64,000 bases of DNA from Streptomyces ambofaciens ATCC 23877 (GTDB lineage: Bacteria > Actinomycetota > Actinomycetes > Streptomycetales > Streptomycetaceae), in the NCBI RefSeq assembly GCF_001267885.1, contig NZ_CP012382.1, positions 4,389,001-4,453,000 on the forward strand, read 5' to 3'. A program made the position numbers and the translations under genes. The notes below the pieces were generated by a model that was not told the DNA's origin, ran no database searches, and worked only from the letters and a program-made list of their open reading frames with translations. This document shows, piece after piece, positions 46,624 through 55,764 of the stretch (position 1 is its first letter; the number at the start of each line of letters is the position of its first letter).

Positions 46624-46835
46624 GCCGGGATCATGCCGCGCGGACGTCGGCGTGGGCACGCCGTTTTTCCCACAGCTTCCGCCACGCCCGACCACGCGCG
46701 GGGAGAGGTGTGCGCCGTCACCGCACGGAAACCCACAGCCTGTGGACAACCGGACGTGCCCCGAACCAATCGCGTTAACATGACGAGAAATCGTCCGGTA
46801 CCCCGAGCGGACTGGAACGGGAAGGCCGCCGTCGC

Positions 46836-47915
46836 GTGAACACAGCCCCACAGCCAGACCCCAAGGACCGCCCCGCGCGGCTCACCGTAGGCGTCGTCGG
46901 CGCCGGACGCGTGGGCCCCGCGCTGGCCGCGTCCCTCCAGCTCGCCGGGCACCGCCCGGTGGCCGTCTCCGGGGTCTCCGACGCCTCCAGACGGCGTGCC
47001 GCCGCACTGCTCCCCGACGTGCCGCTCGTGCCGCCGGCGGAGGTCCTCCAGCGCGCGGAGCTGGTCCTTCTGACGGTCCCCGACGACGCCCTGCCGGACC
47101 TGGTGACCGGGCTCGCCGAGACGGGGGCGGTGCGTCCGGGCCAGCTGCTCGTGCACACCTCCGGGCGGTTCGGCGCCAAGATCCTCGACCCCGCGCTGCG
47201 CGCCGGCGCCCTGCCGCTGGCCCTGCACCCCGCGATGACCTTCACCGGCACGCCCGTGGACGTCCAACGCCTGGCCGGCTGCTCGTTCGGCGTGACCGCT
47301 CCCGAGGAGCTGCGGCTGGCCGCCGAGGCCCTGGTCATCGAGATGGGCGGCGAGCCGGAGTGGATCGCCGAGGAGAAGCGCCCGCTGTACCACGCCGCCC
47401 TCGCACTCGGCGCCAACCACCTGGTCACCCTGGTCGCCCAGTCCATGGAGCTGTTGCGCACGGCCGGCGTCGAGGCTCCCGACCGCATGCTCGGCCCGCT
47501 GCTGGGCGCGGCCCTGGACAACGCCCTGCGCTCGGGTGACGCGGCGCTCACCGGCCCCGTCGCGCGCGGGGACGCGGGCACGGTCGCCGCGCACATCGTG
47601 GAGCTGCGCGCCCACGCCCCGCAGGCCGTCGCCGGCTACCTGGCCATGGCACGCGCGACCGCCGACCGGGCCCTGGACCACGGCCTGCTGAAGGCCGAAC
47701 TCGCCGAGGACCTGCTCGGAGTACTCGCCGACGGAACCGGCGCGGCAGGCGCCCCCACGAACACCGAAGGCGCCCGGGGACCCGCAGGCCCAGCGGCCCC
47801 CGAAAGCCCAGCAGACGCAGCAGACCCCACAGCCCCCGCAGACCCAGCCAAGAACACCGACGACCGCGACGGAACGGACGGCACCGGCCCCGGCCCCGAG
47901 GGAGACGCCCGATGA
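46836..47915 (+). CDS. Rossmann-like/DUF2520 dehydrogenase (possible ketopantoate reductase)
   Basis: 359 residues. Rossmann motif [15 protein letters not shown] near residue 19, then F420-oxidoreductase-like strands ([25 protein letters not shown]) and a helical DUF2520 domain ([20 protein letters not shown]); a 60-residue Ala/Pro/Asp tail follows. Sits directly before panC with an ATGA overlap, and no PanE is seen in the window. DUF2520 proteins have been proposed, and PanG-type enzymes shown elsewhere, to reduce ketopantoate; that assignment here is inference. GTG 46836 is the only start near the domain. Confidence 0.85.
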   Translation: MNTAPQPDPKDRPARLTVGVVGAGRVGPALAASLQLAGHRPVAVSGVSDASRRRAAALLPDVPLVPPAEVLQRAELVLLTVPDDALPDLVTGLAETGAVRPGQLLVHTSGRFGAKILDPALRAGALPLALHPAMTFTGTPVDVQRLAGCSFGVTAPEELRLAAEALVIEMGGEPEWIAEEKRPLYHAALALGANHLVTLVAQSMELLRTAGVEAPDRMLGPLLGAALDNALRSGDAALTGPVARGDAGTVAAHIVELRAHAPQAVAGYLAMARATADRALDHGLLKAELAEDLLGVLADGTGAAGAPTNTEGARGPAGPAAPESPADAADPTAPADPAKNTDDRDGTDGTGPGPEGDAR

Positions 47916-48925
47916 CCACCACCCCGCCCGTCCTGCTGCGCACCGCCGACGAGCTGCACGCGCGCGTGCGGCACGGCCGCCGGGCCGTCGTGATGACCAT
48001 GGGCGCCCTGCACGAGGGCCACGCCACCCTGATCCGCGCGGCGCGCGACCTCGTGGGCGGTGACGGCGAGGTCGTCGTCACCGTCTTCGTCAACCCGCTC
48101 CAGTTCGGCGCCGGCGAGGACCTCGACCGCTACCCGCGCACCCTGGACGCCGACCTGGAGATCGCCGGGCGGGCGGGCGCGGACGCCGTCTTCGCCCCCT
48201 CCGTCGAGGAGGTCTACCCGGGCGGCGAGCCCCAGGTGCGCGTCACGGCGGGCCCCATGGGCGAACGCCTGGAGGGTGCCTCCCGCCCCGGTCACTTCGA
48301 CGGCATGCTCACCGTCGTCGCCAAGCTGCTCCACCTCACCCGCCCGGACCTCGCCCTCTACGGCCAGAAGGACGCCCAGCAGCTGGCCCTGATCCGCCGC
48401 ATGGTCCGCGACCTGAACTTCGGCGTGGACATCGTCGGCGTCCCCACCGTGCGCGAGGAGGACGGCCTGGCCCTGTCGAGCCGCAACCGCTACCTCTCGC
48501 CCCAGGACCGGCGCACGGCCCTCGCCCTCTCCCAGGCGCTGTTCGCCGGCCTGGACCGGCACGCCGCCCAGGAGGCCCTGCGCGCGCGGGCCCGCGAAGT
48601 ACCCGCCACGCAGGCACGCGCCGAGGCGCTCAGCGCCCTGGGCGAGTCCCGCGCGGCAGCCGACGCGCACGCCGTCGCCACCTCGGCCCCGGCGAGCACC
48701 ACGGCGAGCGCCACGGCCGTCAAGGCCGCCGCCCGCCTGGTCCTGGACGACGCCGCCCGCCTCGACCCCCCGTTGGAGCTGGACTACCTCGCCCTGGTCG
48801 ACCCGTCCGACTTCACGGAGGTCGGCGACGACCACACCGGCGAGGCCGTCCTCGCGGTCGCCGCCCGGGTCGGCGCGACCCGGCTGATCGACAACGTCCC
48901 CCTCACCTTCGGAGCCGCCTCGTGA
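47912..48925 (+). CDS. panC: pantothenate synthetase
   Basis: 337 residues, slightly long because of an Ala-rich insert near the C-terminus ([20 protein letters not shown]). Nucleotidyl-transferase HXGH is in [11 protein letters not shown], and pantoate/ATP-binding motifs [31 protein letters not shown] and [16 protein letters not shown] are complete. It joins pantoate and beta-alanine using ATP. Overlaps both neighbours (ATGA with the DUF2520 gene, GTGA with nadB), so the whole set is translationally coupled. Confidence 0.95.
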   Translation: MTTTPPVLLRTADELHARVRHGRRAVVMTMGALHEGHATLIRAARDLVGGDGEVVVTVFVNPLQFGAGEDLDRYPRTLDADLEIAGRAGADAVFAPSVEEVYPGGEPQVRVTAGPMGERLEGASRPGHFDGMLTVVAKLLHLTRPDLALYGQKDAQQLALIRRMVRDLNFGVDIVGVPTVREEDGLALSSRNRYLSPQDRRTALALSQALFAGLDRHAAQEALRARAREVPATQARAEALSALGESRAAADAHAVATSAPASTTASATAVKAAARLVLDDAARLDPPLELDYLALVDPSDFTEVGDDHTGEAVLAVAARVGATRLIDNVPLTFGAAS

Positions 48926-50655
48926 CCAGCACAGGCATACGTCTGCACGCCCCCGCGCCCGGCTGGGCCATCGCCGCGGACGTGGTGGTCGTAGGCTCCG
49001 GCGTCGCCGGACTCACCGCGGCCCTGCGCTGCGAGGCCGCGGGGCTGCGGACGGTCGTCGTCACCAAGGCCCGCCTCGACGACGGTTCCACCCGGTGGGC
49101 GCAGGGCGGTATCGCGGCGGCCCTCGGCGAGGGCGACACTCCGGAGCAGCACCTGGACGACACCCTGGTGGCCGGCGCGGGCCTGTGCGACGAGGAGGCG
49201 GTCCGCACCCTGGTCACCGAGGGCCCGGACGCCGTACGCCGCCTCATCGCCACCGGCGCGCACTTCGACGAGTCCACCGAGGGCGGGCTGGCCCTCACCC
49301 GGGAGGGCGGCCACCACCGCCGCCGCATCGCCCACGCCGGCGGTGACGCCACGGGCGCGGAGATCTCCCGCGCCCTGGTCGAGGCGGTACGCGCGCGAGG
49401 GATGCGCACGATCGAGAACGCCCTCGTCCTGGACCTCCTCACGGACGCCGGGGGCCGCACCGCCGGCGTCACCCTGCACGTCATGGGCGAGGGCCAGCAC
49501 GACGGCGTCGGGGCGGTCCACGCCCCCGCGGTGGTCCTCGCCACCGGCGGCATGGGCCAGGTCTTCTCGGCGACGACGAACCCGTCCGTCTCCACGGGCG
49601 ACGGCGTCGCGCTCGCCCTCCGCGCGGGCGCCGAGGTGAGCGACCTCGAGTTCGTCCAGTTCCACCCCACGGTCCTCTTCCTCGGCCCGGACGCCGAGGG
49701 CCAGCAGCCCCTGGTGTCCGAGGCGGTGCGCGGCGAGGGCGCCCACCTGGTGGACGCGGACGGCGTGCGCTTCATGCTCGGACAGCACGAGCTGGCCGAA
49801 CTGGCCCCCCGCGACATCGTCGCCAAGGGCATCATGCGCCGCATGCAGGAGCGGGGCACCGAGCACATGTACCTGGACGCGCGCCACTTCGGGGCGGCGA
49901 TGTGGGAGCACCGCTTCCCGACGATCCTCGCCGCCTGCCGCGCCCACGGCATCGACCCGGTCACCGAGCCGATCCCGGTCGCCCCCGCCGCCCACTACGC
50001 CTCCGGCGGAGTCCGCACCGACGCCCACGGCCGTACGACGGTCGCCGGCCTCTACGCCTGCGGCGAGGTCGCCTGCACCGGCGTGCACGGCGCCAACCGC
50101 CTGGCCTCCAACTCCCTCCTGGAGGGCCTGGTCTACGCCGAACGCATCGCCGCCGACATCGCGGCGAGCCACGCGGCCGACACGCTCCCCGCGCCCGCGC
50201 CCGCCCCCCTCCCGCAGCCGGCCCACCCGGCGCACCCGCTGCTCCCGCCCGAGGCCCGCCTCACCGTCCAGCGGATCATGACCGGGGGCGCGGGCGTCCT
50301 GCGCTCGGCCGACTCCCTCGCGCGCGCGGCCGACCAGCTGCACCACCTCCACACCGAGGCCCGCGAAGCCCTGTACGAGAACGGCAAGACGTCCGAGCCG
50401 GGCGTCGACACCTGGGAGGCCACCAACCTCCTGTGCGTCGCCCGCGTCCTGGTGGCCGCCGCGCAGCGACGCGAGGAGACCCGCGGCTGCCACTGGCGCG
50501 AGGACCACGCGGACCGCGACGACACGACGTGGCGCCGCCACATCGTCGTACGCCTGAACCCGGACCGGACCCTCGCCGTGCACACCACGGAGACCGCAGA
50601 CTTCCCCCCGACCACCGACAGCCCCCAGTCCCCGCAGCGTCCCCAGGAGCAGTGA
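48922..50655 (+). CDS. nadB: L-aspartate oxidase
   Basis: 577 residues. FAD-binding [11 protein letters not shown], the [13 protein letters not shown] region, the active-site stretches [15 protein letters not shown] and [35 protein letters not shown], all typical. It oxidises aspartate to iminoaspartate for NAD synthesis. GTG 48922 overlaps the panC stop. The partner quinolinate synthase (nadA) is not in the window. The Pro-rich C-terminal tail is not part of the fold. Confidence 0.95.
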   Translation: MTSTGIRLHAPAPGWAIAADVVVVGSGVAGLTAALRCEAAGLRTVVVTKARLDDGSTRWAQGGIAAALGEGDTPEQHLDDTLVAGAGLCDEEAVRTLVTEGPDAVRRLIATGAHFDESTEGGLALTREGGHHRRRIAHAGGDATGAEISRALVEAVRARGMRTIENALVLDLLTDAGGRTAGVTLHVMGEGQHDGVGAVHAPAVVLATGGMGQVFSATTNPSVSTGDGVALALRAGAEVSDLEFVQFHPTVLFLGPDAEGQQPLVSEAVRGEGAHLVDADGVRFMLGQHELAELAPRDIVAKGIMRRMQERGTEHMYLDARHFGAAMWEHRFPTILAACRAHGIDPVTEPIPVAPAAHYASGGVRTDAHGRTTVAGLYACGEVACTGVHGANRLASNSLLEGLVYAERIAADIAASHAADTLPAPAPAPLPQPAHPAHPLLPPEARLTVQRIMTGGAGVLRSADSLARAADQLHHLHTEAREALYENGKTSEPGVDTWEATNLLCVARVLVAAAQRREETRGCHWREDHADRDDTTWRRHIVVRLNPDRTLAVHTTETADFPPTTDSPQSPQRPQEQ

Positions 50656-50660
50656 CAGCA

Positions 50661-51641
50661 GTGAACACCCCCGACCTTCCCCTCGCCTCCGGCGGAGGCT
50701 GCGGCGACGGCTGCGCCTGCGGCGCGGACACCGACGAAGAGACCTACATGGAGTGCGGCCTCGATCCCGCACTCGCGGCACTTCTCCTCGACTCGGGTCT
50801 CGACCCGGTGGAGGTCGAGGACATCGCGAACATCGCCGTCCAGGAGGACCTGGCGGGCGGCGTCGACGTGACGACGGTCGCGACCATCCCCGAGGACGCC
50901 GTGGCCACCGCCGACTTCACCGCGCGGGAGGCCGGCGTCGTGGCGGGCCTCAGGGTCGCCGAGGCGGTCCTGTCGGTCGTCTGCACGGACGAGTTCGAGG
51001 TGGAACGCCACCTGGAGGACGGCGACCGCGTCGAAGCGGGCCAGAAGCTCCTCTCGGTCACCACCCGCACCCGCGACATCCTCACCGCCGAACGCAGCGC
51101 GCTGAACCTGCTGTGCCGCCTGTCGGGCATCGCGACGGCCACGCGCGCGTGGACGGACGTTCTGGAGGGCACCAAGGCCCGGGTCCGGGACACCCGCAAG
51201 ACCACCCCCGGCCTGCGCAGCCTCGAGAAGTTCGCGGTCCGCTGCGGCGGCGGCGTCAACCACCGCATGTCCCTCTCGGACGCGGCCCTGGTCAAGGACA
51301 ACCACGTGGTGGCCGCGGGCGGCGTCGCGCAGGCCTTCCAGACGGTCCGCGAGAGCTTCCCCGACCTCCCCATCGAGGTCGAGGTCGACACCCTGCACCA
51401 GCTCCGCGAGGTCGTGGACGCGGGCGCCGACCTGATCCTCCTGGACAACTTCACCCCGGACGAGTGCGAGGAAGCCGTCGCCCTGGTCGCCGGCCGGGCC
51501 GCCCTGGAGGCCTCGGGCCGCCTGACCGTCGGCAACGCCAAGGCGTACGCGGCCACGGGAGTCGACTACCTGGCCGTGGGCGCCCTCACCCACAGCTCCC
51601 CGATCCTGGACATCGGCCTGGACCTGCGAGCGGCGGAGTAG
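50661..51641 (+). CDS. nadC: nicotinate-nucleotide pyrophosphorylase (quinolinate phosphoribosyltransferase)
   Basis: 326 residues. QPRTase motifs: VQEDLAGGVDVTT, RSALNLLCRLSGIATAT, RDTRKTTPGLRSLEKFAVRCGGG-type loop, LVKDNHV and VEVDTL, LLDNFTPDE. It converts quinolinate and PRPP to nicotinate mononucleotide. GTG 50661 follows AGGAG; GTG 50652, overlapping the nadB stop, is an alternative. About 30 residues before the domain hold four cysteines (CGDGCACG, then MECG), not usual for the enzyme. Confidence 0.94.
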   Translation: MNTPDLPLASGGGCGDGCACGADTDEETYMECGLDPALAALLLDSGLDPVEVEDIANIAVQEDLAGGVDVTTVATIPEDAVATADFTAREAGVVAGLRVAEAVLSVVCTDEFEVERHLEDGDRVEAGQKLLSVTTRTRDILTAERSALNLLCRLSGIATATRAWTDVLEGTKARVRDTRKTTPGLRSLEKFAVRCGGGVNHRMSLSDAALVKDNHVVAAGGVAQAFQTVRESFPDLPIEVEVDTLHQLREVVDAGADLILLDNFTPDECEEAVALVAGRAALEASGRLTVGNAKAYAATGVDYLAVGALTHSSPILDIGLDLRAAE

Positions 51642-51645
51642 AGCC

Positions 51646-52443
51646 ATGCTGCTGACGATCGACGTAGGCAACACCCACACCGTCCTCGGCCTCTTCGACG
51701 GCGAGGACATCGTCGAGCACTGGCGCATCTCGACGGACTCGCGCCGCACGGCCGACGAACTGGCCGTCCTCCTCCAGGGCCTGATGGGCATGCACCCGCT
51801 CCTCGGCGACGAACTGGGCGACGGCATCGACGGCATCGCCATCTGCGCGACGGTCCCCTCGGTCCTGCACGAACTCCGCGAGGTCACCCGCCGCTACTAC
51901 GGCGACGTCCCCGCGGTCCTCGTCGAACCGGGCGTCAAGACGGGCGTCCCGATCCTCACCGACCACCCCAAGGAGGTCGGCGCCGACCGCATCATCAACG
52001 CGGTCGCGGCCGTCGAGCTCTACGGCGGCCCGGCGATCGTCGTGGACTTCGGCACCGCGACGACGTTCGACGCGGTCAGCGCGCGCGGGGAGTACGTCGG
52101 CGGGGTCATCGCCCCCGGCATCGAGATCTCGGTCGAGGCGCTCGGCGTCAAGGGCGCCCAGCTCCGCAAGATCGAGGTGGCCCGCCCGCGCAGCGTGATC
52201 GGCAAGAACACGGTCGAGGCGATGCAGTCCGGGATCGTCTACGGCTTCGCCGGCCAGGTCGACGGCGTCGTCAACCGCATGGCCCGCGAACTGGCCACCG
52301 ACCCCGACGACGTCACGGTCATCGCGACGGGCGGGCTCGCACCGATGGTCCTGGGCGAGTCCTCGGTCATCGACGAACACGAACCGTGGCTGACCCTGAT
52401 GGGCCTCCGCCTGGTCTACGAACGAAACGTCTCCCGCATGTAG
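51646..52443 (+). CDS. coaX: type III pantothenate kinase
   Basis: 265 residues. ASKHA-type phosphate loop DVGNTHTVLGLFD, the pantothenate-binding GADRIINAVAAVELYGGP and the FGTATTFDAV motif identify the type III kinase. It phosphorylates pantothenate to start CoA synthesis. Starts 4 bp after nadC, last member of the cofactor operon. No terminator could be separated from the tandem repeats that follow. Confidence 0.95.
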   Translation: MLLTIDVGNTHTVLGLFDGEDIVEHWRISTDSRRTADELAVLLQGLMGMHPLLGDELGDGIDGIAICATVPSVLHELREVTRRYYGDVPAVLVEPGVKTGVPILTDHPKEVGADRIINAVAAVELYGGPAIVVDFGTATTFDAVSARGEYVGGVIAPGIEISVEALGVKGAQLRKIEVARPRSVIGKNTVEAMQSGIVYGFAGQVDGVVNRMARELATDPDDVTVIATGGLAPMVLGESSVIDEHEPWLTLMGLRLVYERNVSRM

Positions 52444-52446
52444 CCG

Positions 52447-52635
52447 CCGCCCGCCCGAAACCAGCAAGCCAGCCGCCGGGGGACGCCCCGCACCCCCCGC
52501 CCGCCCGGAACCAGCAAGCCAGCCGCCGGGGGACGTCCCGCATCCCCGCCCGCCCGGAAGCAACAAGCCAGCGGCCGGGGGACGCCCCGCACCCCCCGCC
52601 CGCCCGGAACCAGCGAGCCAACGGGCGGGGGCGAC
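52447..52635. repeat. four tandem copies of a 49-50 bp unit downstream of coaX
   Basis: Each unit reads roughly CCGCCCGGAACCAGCAAGCC, then AGCCGCCGGGGGACG and a C-rich end. Units align at 52456, 52507, 52556 and 52606 (position of GGAA/GAAA). The remaining 52636-52900 is a low-complexity G/C stretch without convincing gene. Confidence 0.8.
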
Positions 52636-52678
52636 CCGCGCCCGCGTACGGCGGCAAGGGGCCGTGCCGGGGGGGTGC

Positions 52679-52921
52679 CTCTATGTCCTTCGTCAAGCGC
52701 GGCGTGGCCGCCTCCCAGGACGCGTCGTCAAGCGCGCGCCGTTGCGTCTTCGCCGGCTGCGGGTGCGGCTCGGGTGGACGCGCCGGGGCGGGGGGCGTTC
52801 GTGTGGCGTTGCGGAGTCCGTTGGTTGCCGCGCCGGAGTGGTCATGCGCGGTGCGGGGGCGCGTCGGCGGCTTCGCGGAGTCGGGTTGCGGCTGGGGGTG
52901 CTCTATGTCCTTCGTCAAGCG
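52679..52921. repeat. exact 21-bp direct repeat, one copy at the right end of the IS110 element
   Basis: The segment CTCTATGTCCTTCGTCAAGC plus G occurs at 52679-52699 and 52901-52921, each preceded by GGGGGTG. The second copy contains the transposase stop codon (complement of 52915-52917). It may mark the integration core or a duplicated target. Confidence 0.8.
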
Positions 52922-54117
52922 AGTCGAGGGCTCCTCGGCTCGTAGAAGGTTCCGTCGCGGAGCAGGGCGAACAGGACGCTGATGCGATGGCGGGCGAGGC
53001 GGAGGAGGGCCTGGGTGTGGGTTTTGCCGCGGGCTCGGCAGCGGTCGTAGTAGGTGCGGGAGGCGGGGTCGTGGAGGGCTGCGAACGCGGAGAGGAACAT
53101 CGCTCGTTTCAGCTGCCGGTTGCCGCCTCTGGGGGCGTGCTCGCCGTGGATCGACGTGCCGGACTGCCGGGTTACCGGGGCGAGGCCGGCGTAGGAGGCC
53201 AGGTGGGCGGCGGTGGGAAAGCTGCTGCCGTCGCCGACGGTGGCCAGGAGGACTGCGGCGGTCCTGACGCCGATGCCGGGCATCGAGGTCAGGACCTGGG
53301 AAAGAGGGTGGGCCTCCAGCAGTGCCTCAATCCGCGTTTCCAGGGCCCGGCGTTGTTCGTGAACGGCGGCCAGCGACTTCGCCAGCGACGGGACGATCAC
53401 GTCGAGGGTGCCGGTGCCCGGGACGACGACGGTCTGCTCGTCGAGTGCGGTGAAGGTGTCGTCGACCAGCCGCTCGGCCATGCGCGGGGCTCTCGGGCGG
53501 ACGACCTCGACCAGCTTGCGGCGGCCCGCTTTGCGGAGTGCTTGCGGGGATCCGTAACGCTCGAGGAGCCAGGTCACTGCCGGATGGTCCAGGCGCGGGC
53601 CGAGGACGCGCTCCAGGCTGGGGTGGAACTGGGTGAGCAGGCCGCGGATGCGGTTGGAGGTGCGGTTGGCCTCGCCTGCGAGGTCCTGGTCGAAGCCGAC
53701 CAGCATGGTCAGCTCCGCGGTGACCTCATCGGTCAGGTCGAGGGTGCGCAGGGTGTGGGGCATGGTGCGGGCAGCGTCCGCAATGACCGCGGCGTCCTTC
53801 GCGTCGGTCTTGGCCTCGCCCGGGTAGAGGTCGGCGATCCGGCGCATCGCCAGTCCGGGCAGGTAGGCGACCTGGCAGCCGGCGTCCCGGGCGACGGTCA
53901 GTGGGAGGGCGCCGATGGAGGCGGGCTGGTCCACGATCACCAGGACGGTGCCGAACTTGGCCGTGAGCTTGTCGAAGACAGCCCGCAGCTTCGGTTCGCT
54001 GTTCGGCAGCTGCTTGTCGAACACCTTCTTCCCGGCCGGGGTCAGGCCGTGGCCGTGATGCGTCTGCTTGCCGACGTCCAGGCCCAGGAAGACGCCCACC
54101 CCGTCGATGCTGATCAC
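52915..54117 (-). CDS. IS110-family transposase (DEDD recombinase)
   Basis: 400 residues. N-terminal DEDD_Tnp_IS110 RuvC-like domain (FLGLDVGKQTHH; VLVIVDQPASIGALPLTVAR; AKTDAKDAAVIADAARTM), a coiled coil, and the C-terminal Transposase_20 domain with the helix-hairpin-helix and nucleophilic serine region (LTSMPGIGVRTAAVLLATVG; LASYAGLAPVTRQSGTSIHG; GNRQLKRAMFLSAFA). All look intact. GTG 54117 has GGGGG upstream and keeps the conserved start; a longer frame back to 54267 lies in the presumed bridge-RNA region. IS110 transposases use a structured RNA to choose donor and target. Confidence 0.93.
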   Translation of the reverse strand: MISIDGVGVFLGLDVGKQTHHGHGLTPAGKKVFDKQLPNSEPKLRAVFDKLTAKFGTVLVIVDQPASIGALPLTVARDAGCQVAYLPGLAMRRIADLYPGEAKTDAKDAAVIADAARTMPHTLRTLDLTDEVTAELTMLVGFDQDLAGEANRTSNRIRGLLTQFHPSLERVLGPRLDHPAVTWLLERYGSPQALRKAGRRKLVEVVRPRAPRMAERLVDDTFTALDEQTVVVPGTGTLDVIVPSLAKSLAAVHEQRRALETRIEALLEAHPLSQVLTSMPGIGVRTAAVLLATVGDGSSFPTAAHLASYAGLAPVTRQSGTSIHGEHAPRGGNRQLKRAMFLSAFAALHDPASRTYYDRCRARGKTHTQALLRLARHRISVLFALLRDGTFYEPRSPRLA

Positions 54118-54360
54118 CGTGCCCCCACATGTGTCGATGCGTGCCGGCCTCAAGGTCGGGAGCCGTTCTCGCGCATCCACGTTATGCAGACCTGCCGCCC
54201 GCGAGCGGCCTGGCATTGCGCCCGGCCGGACGGTGGTCGGACCTCTGATCAGCGTCTCCGACGGCACCCCTCGGACCCGGTGACACCACCCCCCAGGTCA
54301 TCCCATCGACAGGGGGCAACAGTCATGCCGGGCCCGGAGGCCAGCGGCCCTCTTGCAGGA
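54118..54360 (-). ncRNA. candidate bridge RNA region of the IS110 element
   Basis: This interval upstream of the transposase is non-coding and can form several short stems on the minus strand (for example TCCGA/TCGGA around 54270 and CTGATCAG). In IS110-group elements the bridge RNA is made from exactly this position. Loops that would guide donor and target recognition could not be assigned by eye. Confidence 0.4.
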
Positions 54361-54370
54361 CCGCGAAAAA

Positions 54371-54755
54371 GATAACGGGGGGTGTCCGCCCGCAGCGGTT
54401 GGCGCGTCAACGCCCTCACCTCCCGGCCGACCGACTCCGCGCCGTTCCGAGGACCGATACCCCCCGGCGCGGCCCCGACCCACAGCCCACCGCACGCGCA
54501 CCGCACACCCCCACCGAACCCGCACAGGCGCCGCAGGCACCCCGCACCGAAACCGGCACAGGCGCCGCAGGCAGGCCACCCGCACCCCCACCGAACCGCA
54601 CAGGCCGCCGCAGGCAGCCCACCCGCACCCCCCAAACCCCGCAGGCCGCCGCAGGCCCCCCGCCCAACCGCCGGAGGCCCTCGCATCCGAGTGGCCCCCC
54701 ACGCCACACCCACCCCCTATGCCGAGTTTGTCTGATTAGCGCGTATCGTCGCCCC
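54371..54755. repeat. repeat-rich spacer upstream of the 54756 gene
   Basis: Iterated GCACAGGCGCCGCAGGC and CCGCAGGC-type motifs with long C runs from 54480 to 54700. Frames on both strands are low-complexity (Pro/Thr/His or Gly/Cys/Ala) and not credible proteins. The last 40 bp (TTTGTCTGATTAGCGCGTATCGT) are less GC-rich and probably hold the promoter of the next gene. Confidence 0.6.
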
Positions 54756-55394
54756 ATGCCCACGCCCTACGGATCCCGCGGCGGTATGGCGTTCGGTGCC
54801 CAGGAGCTGCGTGTGCTCCGGCGCGCCCTCGCCCTCGCCCTGAACCCCAGCCCCGTCACGGCGGAGGAGGCCCAGGACTGCCTCCGCCTCGCAGAGTCGC
54901 TCGACGAGGCGATGCGGGAGAGCGCCCGGCTGCGCGCCTTCCTGGTGGCCGACCTCGCCCGGTACCGCGCCGCCCTCCCCGGCACCGCCACCGGTTACCT
55001 CACGCTCCTGGACGAGGCGCTGAGTGCCGGCCACCGCCCCGACGCGGACGACCTCGCCGCCCTCGGAGCCCTGCGCGGCAACGCCACCGCGGCCGCTCTC
55101 CTCGACCGCTGCAGACCCCCACGCGCCAGGGCAGGCACGGCGACCACCGCGACCACCACCACCGCGACCGGCGTCACGACCACCGCGCCCACCGTCGTCC
55201 TCCCCGCCGCACGCACCCGCCTCCACGCCCTCCCCGGCGGCCAGCAGCCCGAGAAGAAGCCCGCGCAGAAGCCGGCCCCCCGCCCCGCCCCGGCCACGCC
55301 GAAACGCCCCGTCCCCACCCCGGGCGAGGTCTTCCCCCGCCGCAAGCCGGCCCCTCCCGCCCCCGGCTCCCGGCACCACCTCGCCGTCGGCTGA
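54756..55394 (+). CDS. conserved Streptomyces protein of unknown function
   Basis: 212 residues. The N-terminal 110 are helical (QELRVLRRALALALNPSPVT; LAESLDEAMRESARLRAFLV; GTATGYLTLLDEALSAGHRP), the rest is a Thr/Ala then Pro/Lys-rich tail. No named domain recognised; the helical part resembles a small regulatory or scaffold module. ATG 54756 begins MPTPYGSRGGM. A small membrane-protein gene follows by 23 bp, likely in the same transcript. Confidence 0.75.
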   Translation: MPTPYGSRGGMAFGAQELRVLRRALALALNPSPVTAEEAQDCLRLAESLDEAMRESARLRAFLVADLARYRAALPGTATGYLTLLDEALSAGHRPDADDLAALGALRGNATAAALLDRCRPPRARAGTATTATTTTATGVTTTAPTVVLPAARTRLHALPGGQQPEKKPAQKPAPRPAPATPKRPVPTPGEVFPRRKPAPPAPGSRHHLAVG

Positions 55395-55417
55395 CCCGGC
55401 CTGGCTACCCTGGGGTC

Positions 55418-55597
55418 ATGGACTACGTCTCCGCGCTCCTGCCCCCGGCCGTCATGGCCGTGTTCTTCATCGGCGTGATCAGGGTGATCGTGAAGACCCA
55501 GGGCGGCGCCAACAAGGCCAAGGAGGACGCGGCCGTGGACGCCGCCCTCGCGCGAGCGGAGGGCGCCCGCCAGCCGTCCGCCCACCCCGAGGCCTGA
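55418..55597 (+). CDS. small single-pass membrane protein
   Basis: 59 residues: MDYVSALLPPAVMAVFFIGV followed by IRVIVKTQGGANKAKEDAAV and a short acidic tail. One N-terminal membrane helix and a charged cytoplasmic tail. Similar peptides are conserved in Streptomyces at this position as I recall. GGGG precedes the ATG. Function unknown. Confidence 0.75.
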   Translation: MDYVSALLPPAVMAVFFIGVIRVIVKTQGGANKAKEDAAVDAALARAEGARQPSAHPEA

Positions 55598-55764
55598 CCT
55601 CCGGCTCCCTTCTCTCGCCTCCCCCTCCCGCCTCCCCCCCCTCGTCGAACACCGGCGTACGGCTCCCCGCTCCACGGCGAGCCGTACGCCCTTTTTGTGC
55701 CCGTTTGACGGCAAAATCGCACGTCCGGCACGCCATCGCCGGGATCTCCCACTATCGTCGAGGT

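Larger units (their letters stand above)
52915..54370 (-). mobile_element. IS110-family insertion sequence
   Basis: One transposase gene with about 250 bp of non-coding DNA upstream and almost none downstream, the layout of the IS110 group. No terminal inverted repeats or target duplication were seen, as expected. The left end (54.3-54.4 kb) and the right end (near the 21-bp repeat) are approximate. Inserted in the spacer between coaX and the next conserved gene. Confidence 0.8.

Noticed and set aside
52447..52635. CRISPR array
   Set aside because: Repeats are contiguous, about 50 bp long and diverged, with no unique spacers and no cas genes.
52664..52982. Small plus-strand frames containing the SFVKR start twice
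   Set aside because: They arise from the 21-bp direct repeat; the rest is Arg/Gly low complexity and not credible as a protein.
54249..54713. Minus-strand 154-codon frame upstream of the IS110 element
   Set aside because: Gly/Cys/Ala low-complexity translation produced by tandem repeats, no ribosome binding site and partly within the presumed bridge-RNA region.
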